A stretch of DNA of 11,518 nucleotides. It comes from an uncultured Novosphingobium sp. (lineage in GTDB: Bacteria; Pseudomonadota; Alphaproteobacteria; Sphingomonadales; Sphingomonadaceae). The DNA is taken from positions 1 through 11,518 of the forward strand of contig CALCQB010000358.1 of the NCBI GenBank assembly GCA_937897535.1, in the 5' to 3' direction. How positions within the stretch are numbered: position 1 is the first letter of the stretch; each line of letters starts with the position of its first letter. The notes below the pieces were generated by a model. That model did no database searches, was not told the DNA's origin, and saw only the letters and a list, made by a program, of their open reading frames with translations. Shown piece after piece: positions 1 to 5,452 of the stretch. Position numbers and translations under genes: made by a program.

Positions 1-63
1 AGCGGCAAGCTCTGCCTTGGCCGGCGAAGCCAGCAGCGCGGCCAGGATAAGCAGACGGTGCAT
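1..63 (-). CDS. Exported protein of unknown function, N-terminus only (partial)
   Basis: Only the first 21 codons lie in the window, and the gene continues past base 1. The ATG (complement of 61-63) is preceded by a purine-rich AAAGGGG about 8 bases upstream, a good ribosome binding site. The peptide begins Met-His-Arg, continues with a leucine/alanine-rich core (LLILAALLA) and ends in SPAKA followed by Glu. This is a classic Sec signal peptide with an Ala-x-Ala type signal peptidase I site after about residue 17. The product should therefore be periplasmic, secreted or outer-membrane. It starts 21 bases after the adk stop on the same strand, so it is probably co-transcribed with secY-adk. 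No family can be named from this fragment. In many alphaproteobacteria rpsM (S13) follows adk, and this is clearly not rpsM. Confidence 0.7.
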   Translation of the reverse strand, partial: MHRLLILAALLASPAKAELAA

Positions 64-84
64 CGCGCGCGCCCCTTTAGAGGA

Positions 85-732
85 TCAGGAAGCGATGACC
101 TGTTCGATCGCAGCCGTCACCTGATCCATGTCGGCCATGCCGTCCACCCGCGAAACAATCCCGCGCGCATCATAGATCGGCAGGATCGGCGCGGTCTTGG
201 CGCGGTATTCGGCCATGCGGGTGCGCACAGTGTCCTCGTTATCGTCGGGACGGCGCTTGAATTCGTGGCTGCCGCACTTGTCGCAGATGCCCGGCTGCTT
301 GGGCTGAGCGAACTTGTCGTGATAGCCGGTTCCGCAGTTGGCACAGGTGAAGCGCCCGCAGATCCGCTCGACCAGCGCATCTTCGTCAACTTCCAGTTCG
401 ATCACATGATCAAGCGTGCGGCCGCGCTCGACCAGCAACTGGTCAAGCGAATCTGCTTGCGCCGCGGTGCGCGGATATCCGTCGAAAATCGCGCCGGTGC
501 CGGGCCCCATCGCGTCGAGTTCTTCGCCGATCAGCGCCGAGACGATTGCGTCCGAGACCAGTTCGCCGCGCTCCATCACCGCCTTGGCCTGCAGTCCGAC
601 CGGGGTCCCGGCCTTCACTGCTGCGCGCAGCATGTCGCCGGTGGAAAGCTGGCGCATGCCGAACTTTTCGACCAGTCGTTGGGCCTGGGTGCCCTTGCCG
701 GCTCCCGGCGGTCCAAGCAGAATGATGTTCAC
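85..732 (-). CDS. adk: Adenylate kinase, long form with zinc-binding lid
   Basis: Adenylate kinase (215 residues) catalyses ATP + AMP = 2 ADP in the cytoplasm. The P-loop GPPGAGKG is at residues 7-14, the AMP-binding region around STGDMLR is at 30-36, and FDGYPRT is at 83-89 (usually FDGFPRT). The lid (about 122-160) carries CxxC pairs at Cys130/Cys133 and Cys150/Cys153, the four-cysteine zinc site known from Bacillus-type adenylate kinases and absent in the E. coli enzyme. DDNEDTVRTR at 163-172 is the conserved segment after the lid. The start is GTG (complement of 730-732) with AGGGGG about 7 bases upstream; no better in-frame start is visible. It lies 23 bases after secY, the usual secY-adk pairing of alphaproteobacteria, so the two are almost surely co-transcribed. 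Confidence 0.97.
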   Translation of the reverse strand: MNIILLGPPGAGKGTQAQRLVEKFGMRQLSTGDMLRAAVKAGTPVGLQAKAVMERGELVSDAIVSALIGEELDAMGPGTGAIFDGYPRTAAQADSLDQLLVERGRTLDHVIELEVDEDALVERICGRFTCANCGTGYHDKFAQPKQPGICDKCGSHEFKRRPDDNEDTVRTRMAEYRAKTAPILPIYDARGIVSRVDGMADMDQVTAAIEQVIAS

Positions 733-755
733 GGCATTTCCCCCTGGAATGCTGG

Positions 756-2105
756 TCAGCGCGAGCGACCCTTGAGCTTCGCCTTCTTGATCAGGTCACC
801 ATACTGGTGCGCAAGCAGGTGCGACTGGATCTGGGTGATGGTATCGACCGTGACGTTCACCACGATGAGCAGGCTGGTGCCGCCGGCGAAGAACAGCCGG
901 ACGCCGGTCTGGGCGATCACCCATTCGGGCACGACGCAGACGATGGTCAGGTACAGCGCGCCGATCACGGTGATCCGGGTCAGCACGTAGTCGAGATAGG
1001 TCGCGGTGTTCTTGCCCGGGCGGATGCCGGGAATGAACCCGCCGTTGCGCTTGAGGTTTTCGGCGGTTTCCTCCGGGTTGAACACAACCGCGGTATAGAA
1101 GAAGCTGAAGAACAGGATGCCCAGCGCATAGAGCACCATGAAGGCCGGTTTGCCGTGGCCGAGATACTGGTTCATCCCGACGATAAACCCACCCCAGGCT
1201 GAATCCTGCGAGATCGAGCTGCCGGCGAACTGGGTGATCGTCAGCGGCAACAACAGCAGCGAGCTGGCGAAGATCGGCGGGATCACGCCCGCGGTGTTGA
1301 GCTTGAGCGGCAGGTGGCTGCGATCGGCCTGCATCATGCCGTTCTGGCTGGCGCGCTTGGGATACTGGATCAGCAGGCGCCGGGTGGCGCGCTCCATGAA
1401 GCAGATCATCAGGACCAGCAGGACCAGCAGCGCGACCAGGCCAAAGATCAGGAAGCCCGAGATCGAGCCGGTCCGGCCGCCTTCGAACAGGTTCGAAACG
1501 AAGGTCGGCATCTGCGCGACAATACCGGCCATGATGATCAGCGAGGTGCCGTTACCGATCCCGCGGCTGGTGATCTGCTCGCCCAGCGACAGCAGGAACA
1601 TCGTGCCCCCGACCAGCGAGATCATGCCGGCAACGTAGAACAGCGGCCCGGGGTTGATCGCAAATCCTTGAACGTCTGCCGCCCGCAGCGCGGCATAACC
1701 CTGGATGATCGCCAGGAACACCGCGCCATAGCGCGAATACTGATTGAGCTTGCGGCGTCCGCTTTCGCCTTCCTTCTTCAGCGCCATCAACGACGGATGG
1801 AGCGAAGCGGCCAGCTGCACCACGATCGACGAGGTGATGTAGGGCATGACCCCGAGCGTGATCAGGCTGTACTGCGACAGTGCCCCGCCCGAGAACATGT
1901 TGAAAAAGTCCAGCACCCCGCCCGCGTTCCGTTCAAGGAACTGCTTCAACGCAATCGGGTTGATCCCCGGCAGCGGCACGAAGGCCAGAAACCGGAATAC
2001 GATCAGGGCCCCTACCGTGAACCAGATCCGGTTCTTGAGTTCGGTAGCCTTGGAGAAGTTCGCGAGGCTCAGATTGCTCGCGATGTTGTCGGCGCGTGAT
2101 GCCAT
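756..2105 (-). CDS. secY: Protein translocase channel subunit SecY
   Basis: SecY (449 residues) is the main channel subunit of the SecYEG translocon in the inner membrane, through which unfolded preproteins move and membrane proteins insert. The N-terminus (ASNLSLANFSKATELKNRI) and first helix (about 27-45), the plug region after it (GGVLDFFNMFSGGALSQYS, about 62-80) and TM2 (LGVMPYITSSIVVQLA, about 84-99) match the family. Further hydrophobic segments fit ten helices. The cytoplasmic loop with RRLLIQYPKR (about 242-251) and the basic C-terminal tail ending KAKLKGRSR are also typical. The ATG start follows an unusual 144-base leader after rplO, with only a weak purine stretch (AAGG about 12 bases upstream). 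rpmJ, which follows secY in E. coli, is absent here and adk follows instead. No truncation or frameshift is seen. Confidence 0.98.
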   Translation of the reverse strand: MASRADNIASNLSLANFSKATELKNRIWFTVGALIVFRFLAFVPLPGINPIALKQFLERNAGGVLDFFNMFSGGALSQYSLITLGVMPYITSSIVVQLAASLHPSLMALKKEGESGRRKLNQYSRYGAVFLAIIQGYAALRAADVQGFAINPGPLFYVAGMISLVGGTMFLLSLGEQITSRGIGNGTSLIIMAGIVAQMPTFVSNLFEGGRTGSISGFLIFGLVALLVLLVLMICFMERATRRLLIQYPKRASQNGMMQADRSHLPLKLNTAGVIPPIFASSLLLLPLTITQFAGSSISQDSAWGGFIVGMNQYLGHGKPAFMVLYALGILFFSFFYTAVVFNPEETAENLKRNGGFIPGIRPGKNTATYLDYVLTRITVIGALYLTIVCVVPEWVIAQTGVRLFFAGGTSLLIVVNVTVDTITQIQSHLLAHQYGDLIKKAKLKGRSR

Positions 2106-2129
2106 CGGGACTTTATGCCTTGTCTGGGT

Positions 2130-2143
2130 GCCGGTTGACCGGC
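2130..2143 (-). repeat. Small perfect hairpin upstream of secY
   Basis: GCCGG (2130-2134) and CCGGC (2139-2143) flank the loop TTGA. The element lies 24 bases before the secY ATG, close enough to affect ribosome loading if formed in the mRNA. Short CCGG palindromes are common in GC-rich DNA, so the functional meaning is uncertain. Confidence 0.3.
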
Positions 2144-2160
2144 CCGCTCACTATGGGGTT

Positions 2161-2187
2161 GCGCGCTCCATATAGGGAGCCTTGCGC
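2161..2187 (-). repeat. Stem-loop in the secY leader
   Basis: The inverted repeat GCTCC (2165-2169) / GGAGC (2176-2180) encloses a 6-base loop. It is extended by GCGC (2161-2164) pairing with GCGC (2184-2187) across a 3-base bulge (2181-2183). The loop on the minus strand reads CTATAT, so the element overlaps a possible -10 box. It could be an operator, an RNA structure or chance; the extended pairing makes chance less likely. Confidence 0.35.
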
Positions 2188-2196
2188 GATGTCGAA
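2169..2196 (-). promoter_or_regulatory. Possible secY promoter (weak match)
   Basis: On the minus strand TCGACA (complement of 2190-2195, five of six matches to the sigma-70 -35 box) is followed after a short 15-base spacer by TATATG (complement of 2169-2174, four of six matches to the -10 box). The spacing is below the usual 16-18 bases and the -10 sits in the loop of a stem-loop. Treat it as a candidate for an internal start site ahead of secY-adk. Confidence 0.22.
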
Positions 2197-2211
2197 CCCC
2201 TGCAAGCCAAA

Positions 2212-2236
2212 ATCCCCGCCACTGGTGGGCGGGGAT
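2212..2236 (-). terminator. Terminator-like hairpin after rplO (weak or attenuator)
   Basis: The 9-bp arms ATCCCCGCC (2212-2220) and GGCGGGGAT (2228-2236) are perfect inverted repeats around a 7-base loop. Read on the minus strand, the hairpin begins 14 bases after the rplO stop and is followed by only a four-T run (GATTTTGG). The stem is strong but the U tract is short, so partial termination or 3'-end stabilisation is more likely than full termination. Confidence 0.45.
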
Positions 2237-2249
2237 CCGGTTGACTGGC

Positions 2250-2777
2250 TTACTTGGCGGCCTTGGCCGCCTTGTTCGCTTCGCGGCGCGCGGTCTTTTT
2301 TTCGTGTTCGCTCGGGCCCGCTTCGGGCACCTCGACCGAACCACCGGCCTTTTCGACCGCAGCCTTCGCACCGGCCGAAACGCCGTCGACCAGGAACTTG
2401 ACCTTGGCGGTCAGCTCACCCTTGCCGAGCAGGCGGACGCCGTCCTTGCCGCCACGGGCCAGGCCGGCCGCCTTGAGCGCGGCGTGATCGATCACGGCCT
2501 TGGCGTCGAGCTTGCCGGCGTCGAGCGCCTTCTGGACCAAGCCCAGGTTCACTTCGGCGAAGTCCTTGGCGAAGATGTTGTTGAAGCCGCGCTTCGGGAT
2601 CCGCATGTGGAGCGGCATCTGGCCGCCTTCGAAGCCGTTGACGGAAACGCCCGAACGCGCCTTGGCGCCCTTCTGGCCGCGCCCGGCGGTCTTGCCCTTG
2701 CCCGAGCCGATACCGCGGCCCACGCGCATGCGGGACTTACGGGCACCATTGTTGTCGCGGATGTCATTCAGTTTCAT
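2250..2777 (-). CDS. rplO: 50S ribosomal protein L15 (uL15)
   Basis: L15 (175 residues) is a late-assembling protein of the large ribosomal subunit. The start region MKLNDIRDNNGARKS, the glycine/arginine-rich rRNA-binding segment (VGRGIGSGKGKTAGRGQKG, 19-37) and GGQMPLHMRIPKRGFNN (51-67) are diagnostic. The ATG (complement of 2775-2777) gives the family N-terminus; a GTG three codons upstream is possible but adds only Gln-His. The protein is longer than the usual 145 or so residues. The extra 20-25 residues at the C-terminus are Lys/Ala/Glu-rich (GPSEHEKKTARREANKAAKAAK). In most bacteria rpmD lies directly upstream, but here a two-gene insert of about 2.4 kb separates them, so rplO is the first gene of its own run with secY and adk. 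The ribosome binding site is weak (GCGAG about 8 bases upstream). Confidence 0.97.
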   Translation of the reverse strand: MKLNDIRDNNGARKSRMRVGRGIGSGKGKTAGRGQKGAKARSGVSVNGFEGGQMPLHMRIPKRGFNNIFAKDFAEVNLGLVQKALDAGKLDAKAVIDHAALKAAGLARGGKDGVRLLGKGELTAKVKFLVDGVSAGAKAAVEKAGGSVEVPEAGPSEHEKKTARREANKAAKAAK

Positions 2778-2821
2778 GTGTTGCACTCGCTTTCGCTTTA
2801 GTCGCGCTGATAGGAGGCGCG

Positions 2822-2850
2822 CGCATAAGCGAAGGCTTGGGCAATGTCAC
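2822..2850 (-). promoter_or_regulatory. Candidate promoter for rplO-secY-adk
   Basis: On the minus strand GTGACA (complement of 2845-2850, five of six matches to TTGACA) is followed by a 17-base spacer and TATGCG (complement of 2822-2827, only TAT matching the -10 consensus). It lies about 45 bases upstream of the rplO ATG, where a promoter is needed because rplO is cut off from rpmD by the insert and a terminator. The -35 and spacing are good and the -10 is poor, so this is a candidate only. Confidence 0.35.
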
Positions 2851-2881
2851 CCTATTTTTGCAGGCGTTGCCGGGCCGGTGC

Positions 2882-2915
2882 GGCAGTGCTAGCCCCCGCC
2901 CCGGTCGTCACTGCC
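2882..2915 (+). repeat. Inverted repeat just upstream of the glycosyltransferase
   Basis: GGCAGTG (2882-2888) and CACTGCC (2909-2915) are perfect 7-base arms around a 20-base C-rich centre. The right arm abuts the ribosome binding site AGGAAG (2916-2921) of the plus-strand glycosyltransferase. It could be an operator or an mRNA hairpin controlling ribosome access. No convincing plus-strand sigma-70 promoter was found in 2787-2926. Confidence 0.35.
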
Positions 2916-2926
2916 AGGAAGCGTAA

Positions 2927-4354
2927 TTGGCCCTGTTCCGCAAGCTCCCGTTCCAATTCGCCGTGCTGCTGGTCGTGGCGCTGGTGCTGCGCGCCTACAC
3001 CTTTGGCGATCCCAACCTGTTCATCGACGAGGCGTTCTACTTCGCCGCCGGCAATGCCATGCATCACGGCGCAGTGCCCTATGTCGATGTATGGGACAGG
3101 AAGCCGTTCGGTTTGTTCGCGCTGTACTGGGCCGTCGCCGGGATTTCGACCGCCCCGGCTACCTATCAGATCGCGGCCACGTTGTTTGCAACCGCAACGG
3201 CCTGGGTGATCGGCCGGATCACCGCGCTGTGGAACGATGGCCCAGGCGGCCTGCTGGCCGGCATTGCCTACCTGTTCCTGCTCAGCGCGTTTCAGGGCTT
3301 TGGCGGGCAGACCCCGGTGTTCTACAACCTGTTCATCGCCGTGGCGGCGTTGCTGGTGGCACGCTCGCTGCCGGCCCTGCGCGAGGGTCAGGCACCACGC
3401 GCCGTCTTGTTCGCCATGCTCAGCGCCGGGATCGCGATCACGATCAAGACCACCGCGTTATTCGAAGGGGCGTTTCTCGGCCTTTACGCCCTGGCGGCTC
3501 TGCCGGCCTCGCAGAGGGTGCGGCACGGCGCGGTCTGGGCGCTGGTCGGGGCCCTGCCGACATTGCTGATCGCGCTGGGCTATGGCCTCATCGGACACTG
3601 GAGCGAGTTCTGGCAGGCCATGACCGGGGCCAACCTCTCTGCGGATCGGTGGGACTTGTACTCCGCCCAGATCCGCCTGCGGCTGATGCTGTACGCGCTC
3701 GCCCCGATCCTCGCGCTGGCAGCCTTCGGCTGGCTGGACCTGAAGGGCGAGGCGCAGCGCTTTGTCGGCTTGTGGATCGTGGCCGCGCTGGTCGGGCTGT
3801 TTGCCTTTCCCTATTTCCACAGACACTATGCGCTGCCGCTGCTGGTCCCGCTGTGCGCGGCAGCAGGGGCATTCCTGTCCCGCAAGTGGCTCGGCGCCTT
3901 GGCGTTGCTGGCGGTTTGCGCGCTTGCCTTTCGCGCGTCGCCGACGCTTGACCGAAATCATACCCGGCAATCACAGGCCGCGATGGCACAACTCGCGGCT
4001 GCCATCCGCACCCACGGTGGCGGGCGTCCGTTGTTGGTTTATGAAGGGCCGCCCTACCTCTATACCCTGACCGGCCAGCCCTTCCCCTCGCCGCTGGCGT
4101 TCCCGGCGCATCTTTACCACGCGATCGAACGGGATGTGTCGCACCTGTCGACCCTGGCCGAGATCCGGCGGGTGATCGCGACCAGACCCGGCGTGGTGGT
4201 AATGACCAGGGAACCGCGCGATGGCCCGCTTAACGAGGAGACCTATGCGGTAGTCGTGGGTTATGTACAGGCGAATTGCCGCCTGGTTGCAGAGGTTGAT
4301 GCCCCGGAACGGCTCCGCGCCGATCATGTCCTTGTCTGGGGCGACTGCCGCTAG
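2927..4354 (+). CDS. GT-C membrane glycosyltransferase, family 39 / PMT_2-like (ArnT-like)
   Basis: The product is a 475-residue polytopic membrane protein with about ten or eleven hydrophobic segments from residue 10 to about 336, then a soluble tail (about 340-475). The first extracytoplasmic loop carries FIDEAFYFAAGNAMHHGAVPY (32-52), with the Asp34-Glu35 typical of the GT-C catalytic site, and DVWDRKPFG (54-62), the second conserved loop motif of this family. PYFHRHYALPLLVPL (295-309) also matches PMT_2 proteins. Such enzymes use a polyprenyl-phosphate sugar on the periplasmic face to modify lipid, glycan or protein. Donor and acceptor cannot be read from sequence. The start is TTG at 2927: an in-frame TAA lies directly before it and AGGAAG sits 5 bases upstream. 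It faces away from rplO, converges with the methyltransferase gene and shares its stop bases. It is foreign to the spc operon; base composition is GC-rich like the neighbours. Confidence 0.85.
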   Translation: MALFRKLPFQFAVLLVVALVLRAYTFGDPNLFIDEAFYFAAGNAMHHGAVPYVDVWDRKPFGLFALYWAVAGISTAPATYQIAATLFATATAWVIGRITALWNDGPGGLLAGIAYLFLLSAFQGFGGQTPVFYNLFIAVAALLVARSLPALREGQAPRAVLFAMLSAGIAITIKTTALFEGAFLGLYALAALPASQRVRHGAVWALVGALPTLLIALGYGLIGHWSEFWQAMTGANLSADRWDLYSAQIRLRLMLYALAPILALAAFGWLDLKGEAQRFVGLWIVAALVGLFAFPYFHRHYALPLLVPLCAAAGAFLSRKWLGALALLAVCALAFRASPTLDRNHTRQSQAAMAQLAAAIRTHGGGRPLLVYEGPPYLYTLTGQPFPSPLAFPAHLYHAIERDVSHLSTLAEIRRVIATRPGVVVMTREPRDGPLNEETYAVVVGYVQANCRLVAEVDAPERLRADHVLVWGDCR

Positions 4355-5166
4355 ACGACGCGGCGAACCTCTTCAGCCCGCTCGTTCGGCACCAGCAACA
4401 GCATCTTGAACACCAGGCCGCGCGCTTCGGCGGCATCGACCCGCACGAACCGCATAGCGCGGCTTTCCGGCTCGCGCGCGCAAGCAAAGATCGCGTAACC
4501 GACCCGCCTGGTCAGTTCGGCCAATTCGGGACTCGGCTGCAACTCGCTCAAGACCAATGGACGCTGCTTGGCCAGAACCTGTTCTGCGCCGCGCAAGGCG
4601 TCAAGGTCATGCCCTTCGACGTCGGTCTTGATTGCACTGACCGTCAGGTCCCGTTCGGCCACGAAGTCATCGATCGAGACCATCGGCACTTCGACGCCGG
4701 GCTCACCAGCAGCAGCAATATGCGAAACTTCGCTTTGCCGGGACTGGGTGAACCGCGCCGTACCGGTCTCAGCACCGACCGCATAGGTCACGACTTCAAC
4801 CTTGGTCAGATTACCGACGTTGGCGATCAGGTGACGGCGCGCGCGCAGGTCGGGTTCAAAGGCAAAGACCCGTTCAACCAGCGGCTCAAAATAGACGGAA
4901 TAATAGCCGATGTTCGCCCCGACATCGAGGAAGGCCCCCTTGCCACCAACCAGACGGGCCAGCAGCGCTTCGCTGCCCCAATCGATGTTAGCTCCGGCAA
5001 CAAAAACCTCTGTCGCAGAGAAACTGTCGATCGGCAGAAGCAAACGGTTGCCAGTTGGTAGAAGCATCGAATGATTGCGGCGCAATATCCGCTTGAAGAA
5101 CTGGCGTTGTGCCGTGCGCCATAGCCAGGGCCAAAGCCCCGTTTCACGGATGAAGGCGCGGTTCAT
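4351..5166 (-). CDS. FkbM-family SAM-dependent methyltransferase
   Basis: This 271-residue Rossmann-fold methyltransferase carries the SAM-binding motif FLDVGANIGYYS at 79-90, the acidic FAFEPD at 101-106 and the FkbM signature IKTDVEGHDLDALRGAE at 179-195, all typical of PF05050. Members usually O-methylate sugars or polyketides, often in polysaccharide or glycolipid clusters; the substrate here is unknown. I chose the ATG at 5166. An in-frame TTG at 5184 would add six residues, but neither start has a clear Shine-Dalgarno, and the TTG lies within an inverted repeat. The 5' third is poorer in GC (about 48-53% in hand-counted 60-base lines) than the neighbouring ribosomal genes, suggesting possible transfer. 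The gene follows rpmD on the same strand but after a strong terminator. Its TAG stop overlaps that of the convergent glycosyltransferase, a likely functional partner. Confidence 0.9.
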   Translation of the reverse strand: MNRAFIRETGLWPWLWRTAQRQFFKRILRRNHSMLLPTGNRLLLPIDSFSATEVFVAGANIDWGSEALLARLVGGKGAFLDVGANIGYYSVYFEPLVERVFAFEPDLRARRHLIANVGNLTKVEVVTYAVGAETGTARFTQSRQSEVSHIAAAGEPGVEVPMVSIDDFVAERDLTVSAIKTDVEGHDLDALRGAEQVLAKQRPLVLSELQPSPELAELTRRVGYAIFACAREPESRAMRFVRVDAAEARGLVFKMLLLVPNERAEEVRRVV

Positions 5167-5168
5167 AA

Positions 5169-5187
5169 GTATTGTCGGTAACAATAC
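5169..5187 (-). repeat. Inverted repeat at the methyltransferase start
   Basis: GTATTGT (5169-5175) and ACAATAC (5181-5187) are perfect 7-base arms with a 5-base centre, ending two bases before the ATG at 5166. Unlike the GC-rich surroundings it is AT-rich. It could be a repressor operator or an mRNA hairpin that hides the start codon. It could also simply reflect the AT-rich junction of an insertion. Confidence 0.4.
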
Positions 5188-5218
5188 AAACGCTCTGAAT
5201 CAAGCACTTATAAAAACA

Positions 5219-5247
5219 CAAAACCCCGGCACTAGGCCGGGGTTTTG
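5219..5247 (-). terminator. Rho-independent terminator after rpmD (probably bidirectional)
   Basis: The arms CAAAACCCCGGC (5219-5230) and GCCGGGGTTTTG (5236-5247) are a perfect 12-bp inverted repeat around a 5-base loop. On the minus strand the stem is followed by TGTTTTTATAAG, giving a good U tract 23 bases after the rpmD stop. On the plus strand the shorter GC stem is followed by TTTTGCAATTT, so it could also stop transcripts coming from the glycosyltransferase side. It should end the rplB-to-rpmD transcript and insulate the methyltransferase gene. The tail contains TATAAG, close to a -10 box, but no -35 box is seen at the right distance. Confidence 0.88.
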
Positions 5248-5270
5248 CAATTTCAGTAAAGGGTACGGGT

Positions 5271-5447
5271 TCAGTCGACCACGGCCACCATGTGCGGCAG
5301 CTTGGCAATCGCGCCACGCACTTCCGCAGTGTCTTCGAGTTCCACCACGCGGTGCATCTTGCCCAGGCCCAGACCGACCAGAATTTGCTTCTGGGCGGCG
5401 GGGCGACGGATCGGCGAACCGATCTGCTTGATCTTGATCTTCGCCAT
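5271..5447 (-). CDS. rpmD: 50S ribosomal protein L30 (uL30)
   Basis: L30 is a small large-subunit protein. The 58-residue reading begins MAKIKIKQIGSPIRRP and contains the family signature with TLVGLGL-like residues (QILVGLGLGKMHRVV, 21-35) and ends KLPHMVAVVD. Length matches the usual bacterial L30 (about 58-60). The ATG (complement of 5445-5447) is 5 bases after the rpsE stop, so the two are translated from one message. The TGA stop (complement of 5271-5273) is followed by a strong terminator rather than by rplO, which makes rpmD the last gene of the upstream ribosomal transcript. Confidence 0.96.
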   Translation of the reverse strand: MAKIKIKQIGSPIRRPAAQKQILVGLGLGKMHRVVELEDTAEVRGAIAKLPHMVAVVD

Positions 5448-5452
5448 CGCGC

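Larger units (their letters stand above)
2106..2249 (-). promoter_or_regulatory. Structured intergenic leader between rplO and secY
   Basis: This 144-base stretch has no gene and is the longest space between adjacent ribosomal or secretion genes here. On the minus strand it holds, in order, a GC-rich terminator-like hairpin, a second stem-loop whose loop contains a TATATG box, and a small CCGG-TTGA-CCGG hairpin, before the secY ATG. Each is listed separately. Together they suggest that secY-adk expression is set partly independently of rplO, by attenuation, an internal promoter or leader RNA structure. That function is inferred. Confidence 0.4.

Noticed and set aside
58..990. A 310-residue plus-strand open frame opposite adk and the end of secY
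   Set aside because: It lies antisense to adk and secY, with composition typical of a shadow frame and no recognisable domain.
3091..3951. A 286-residue plus-strand frame inside the glycosyltransferase
   Set aside because: It is the alternative frame of a gene whose own frame has catalytic motifs and membrane helices; this one is Arg/Gly-rich without motifs.
5167..5184. Upstream TTG start for the methyltransferase adding six residues
   Set aside because: The TTG has no ribosome binding site and lies inside the inverted repeat; the added residues match no family feature. The ATG at 5166 is preferred, without certainty.
2778..5270. Insertion sequence or genomic island boundaries around the inserted gene pair
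   Set aside because: I looked for a transposase, terminal inverted repeats or matching direct repeats at both edges and saw none. The inverted repeats present are short and differ from each other.
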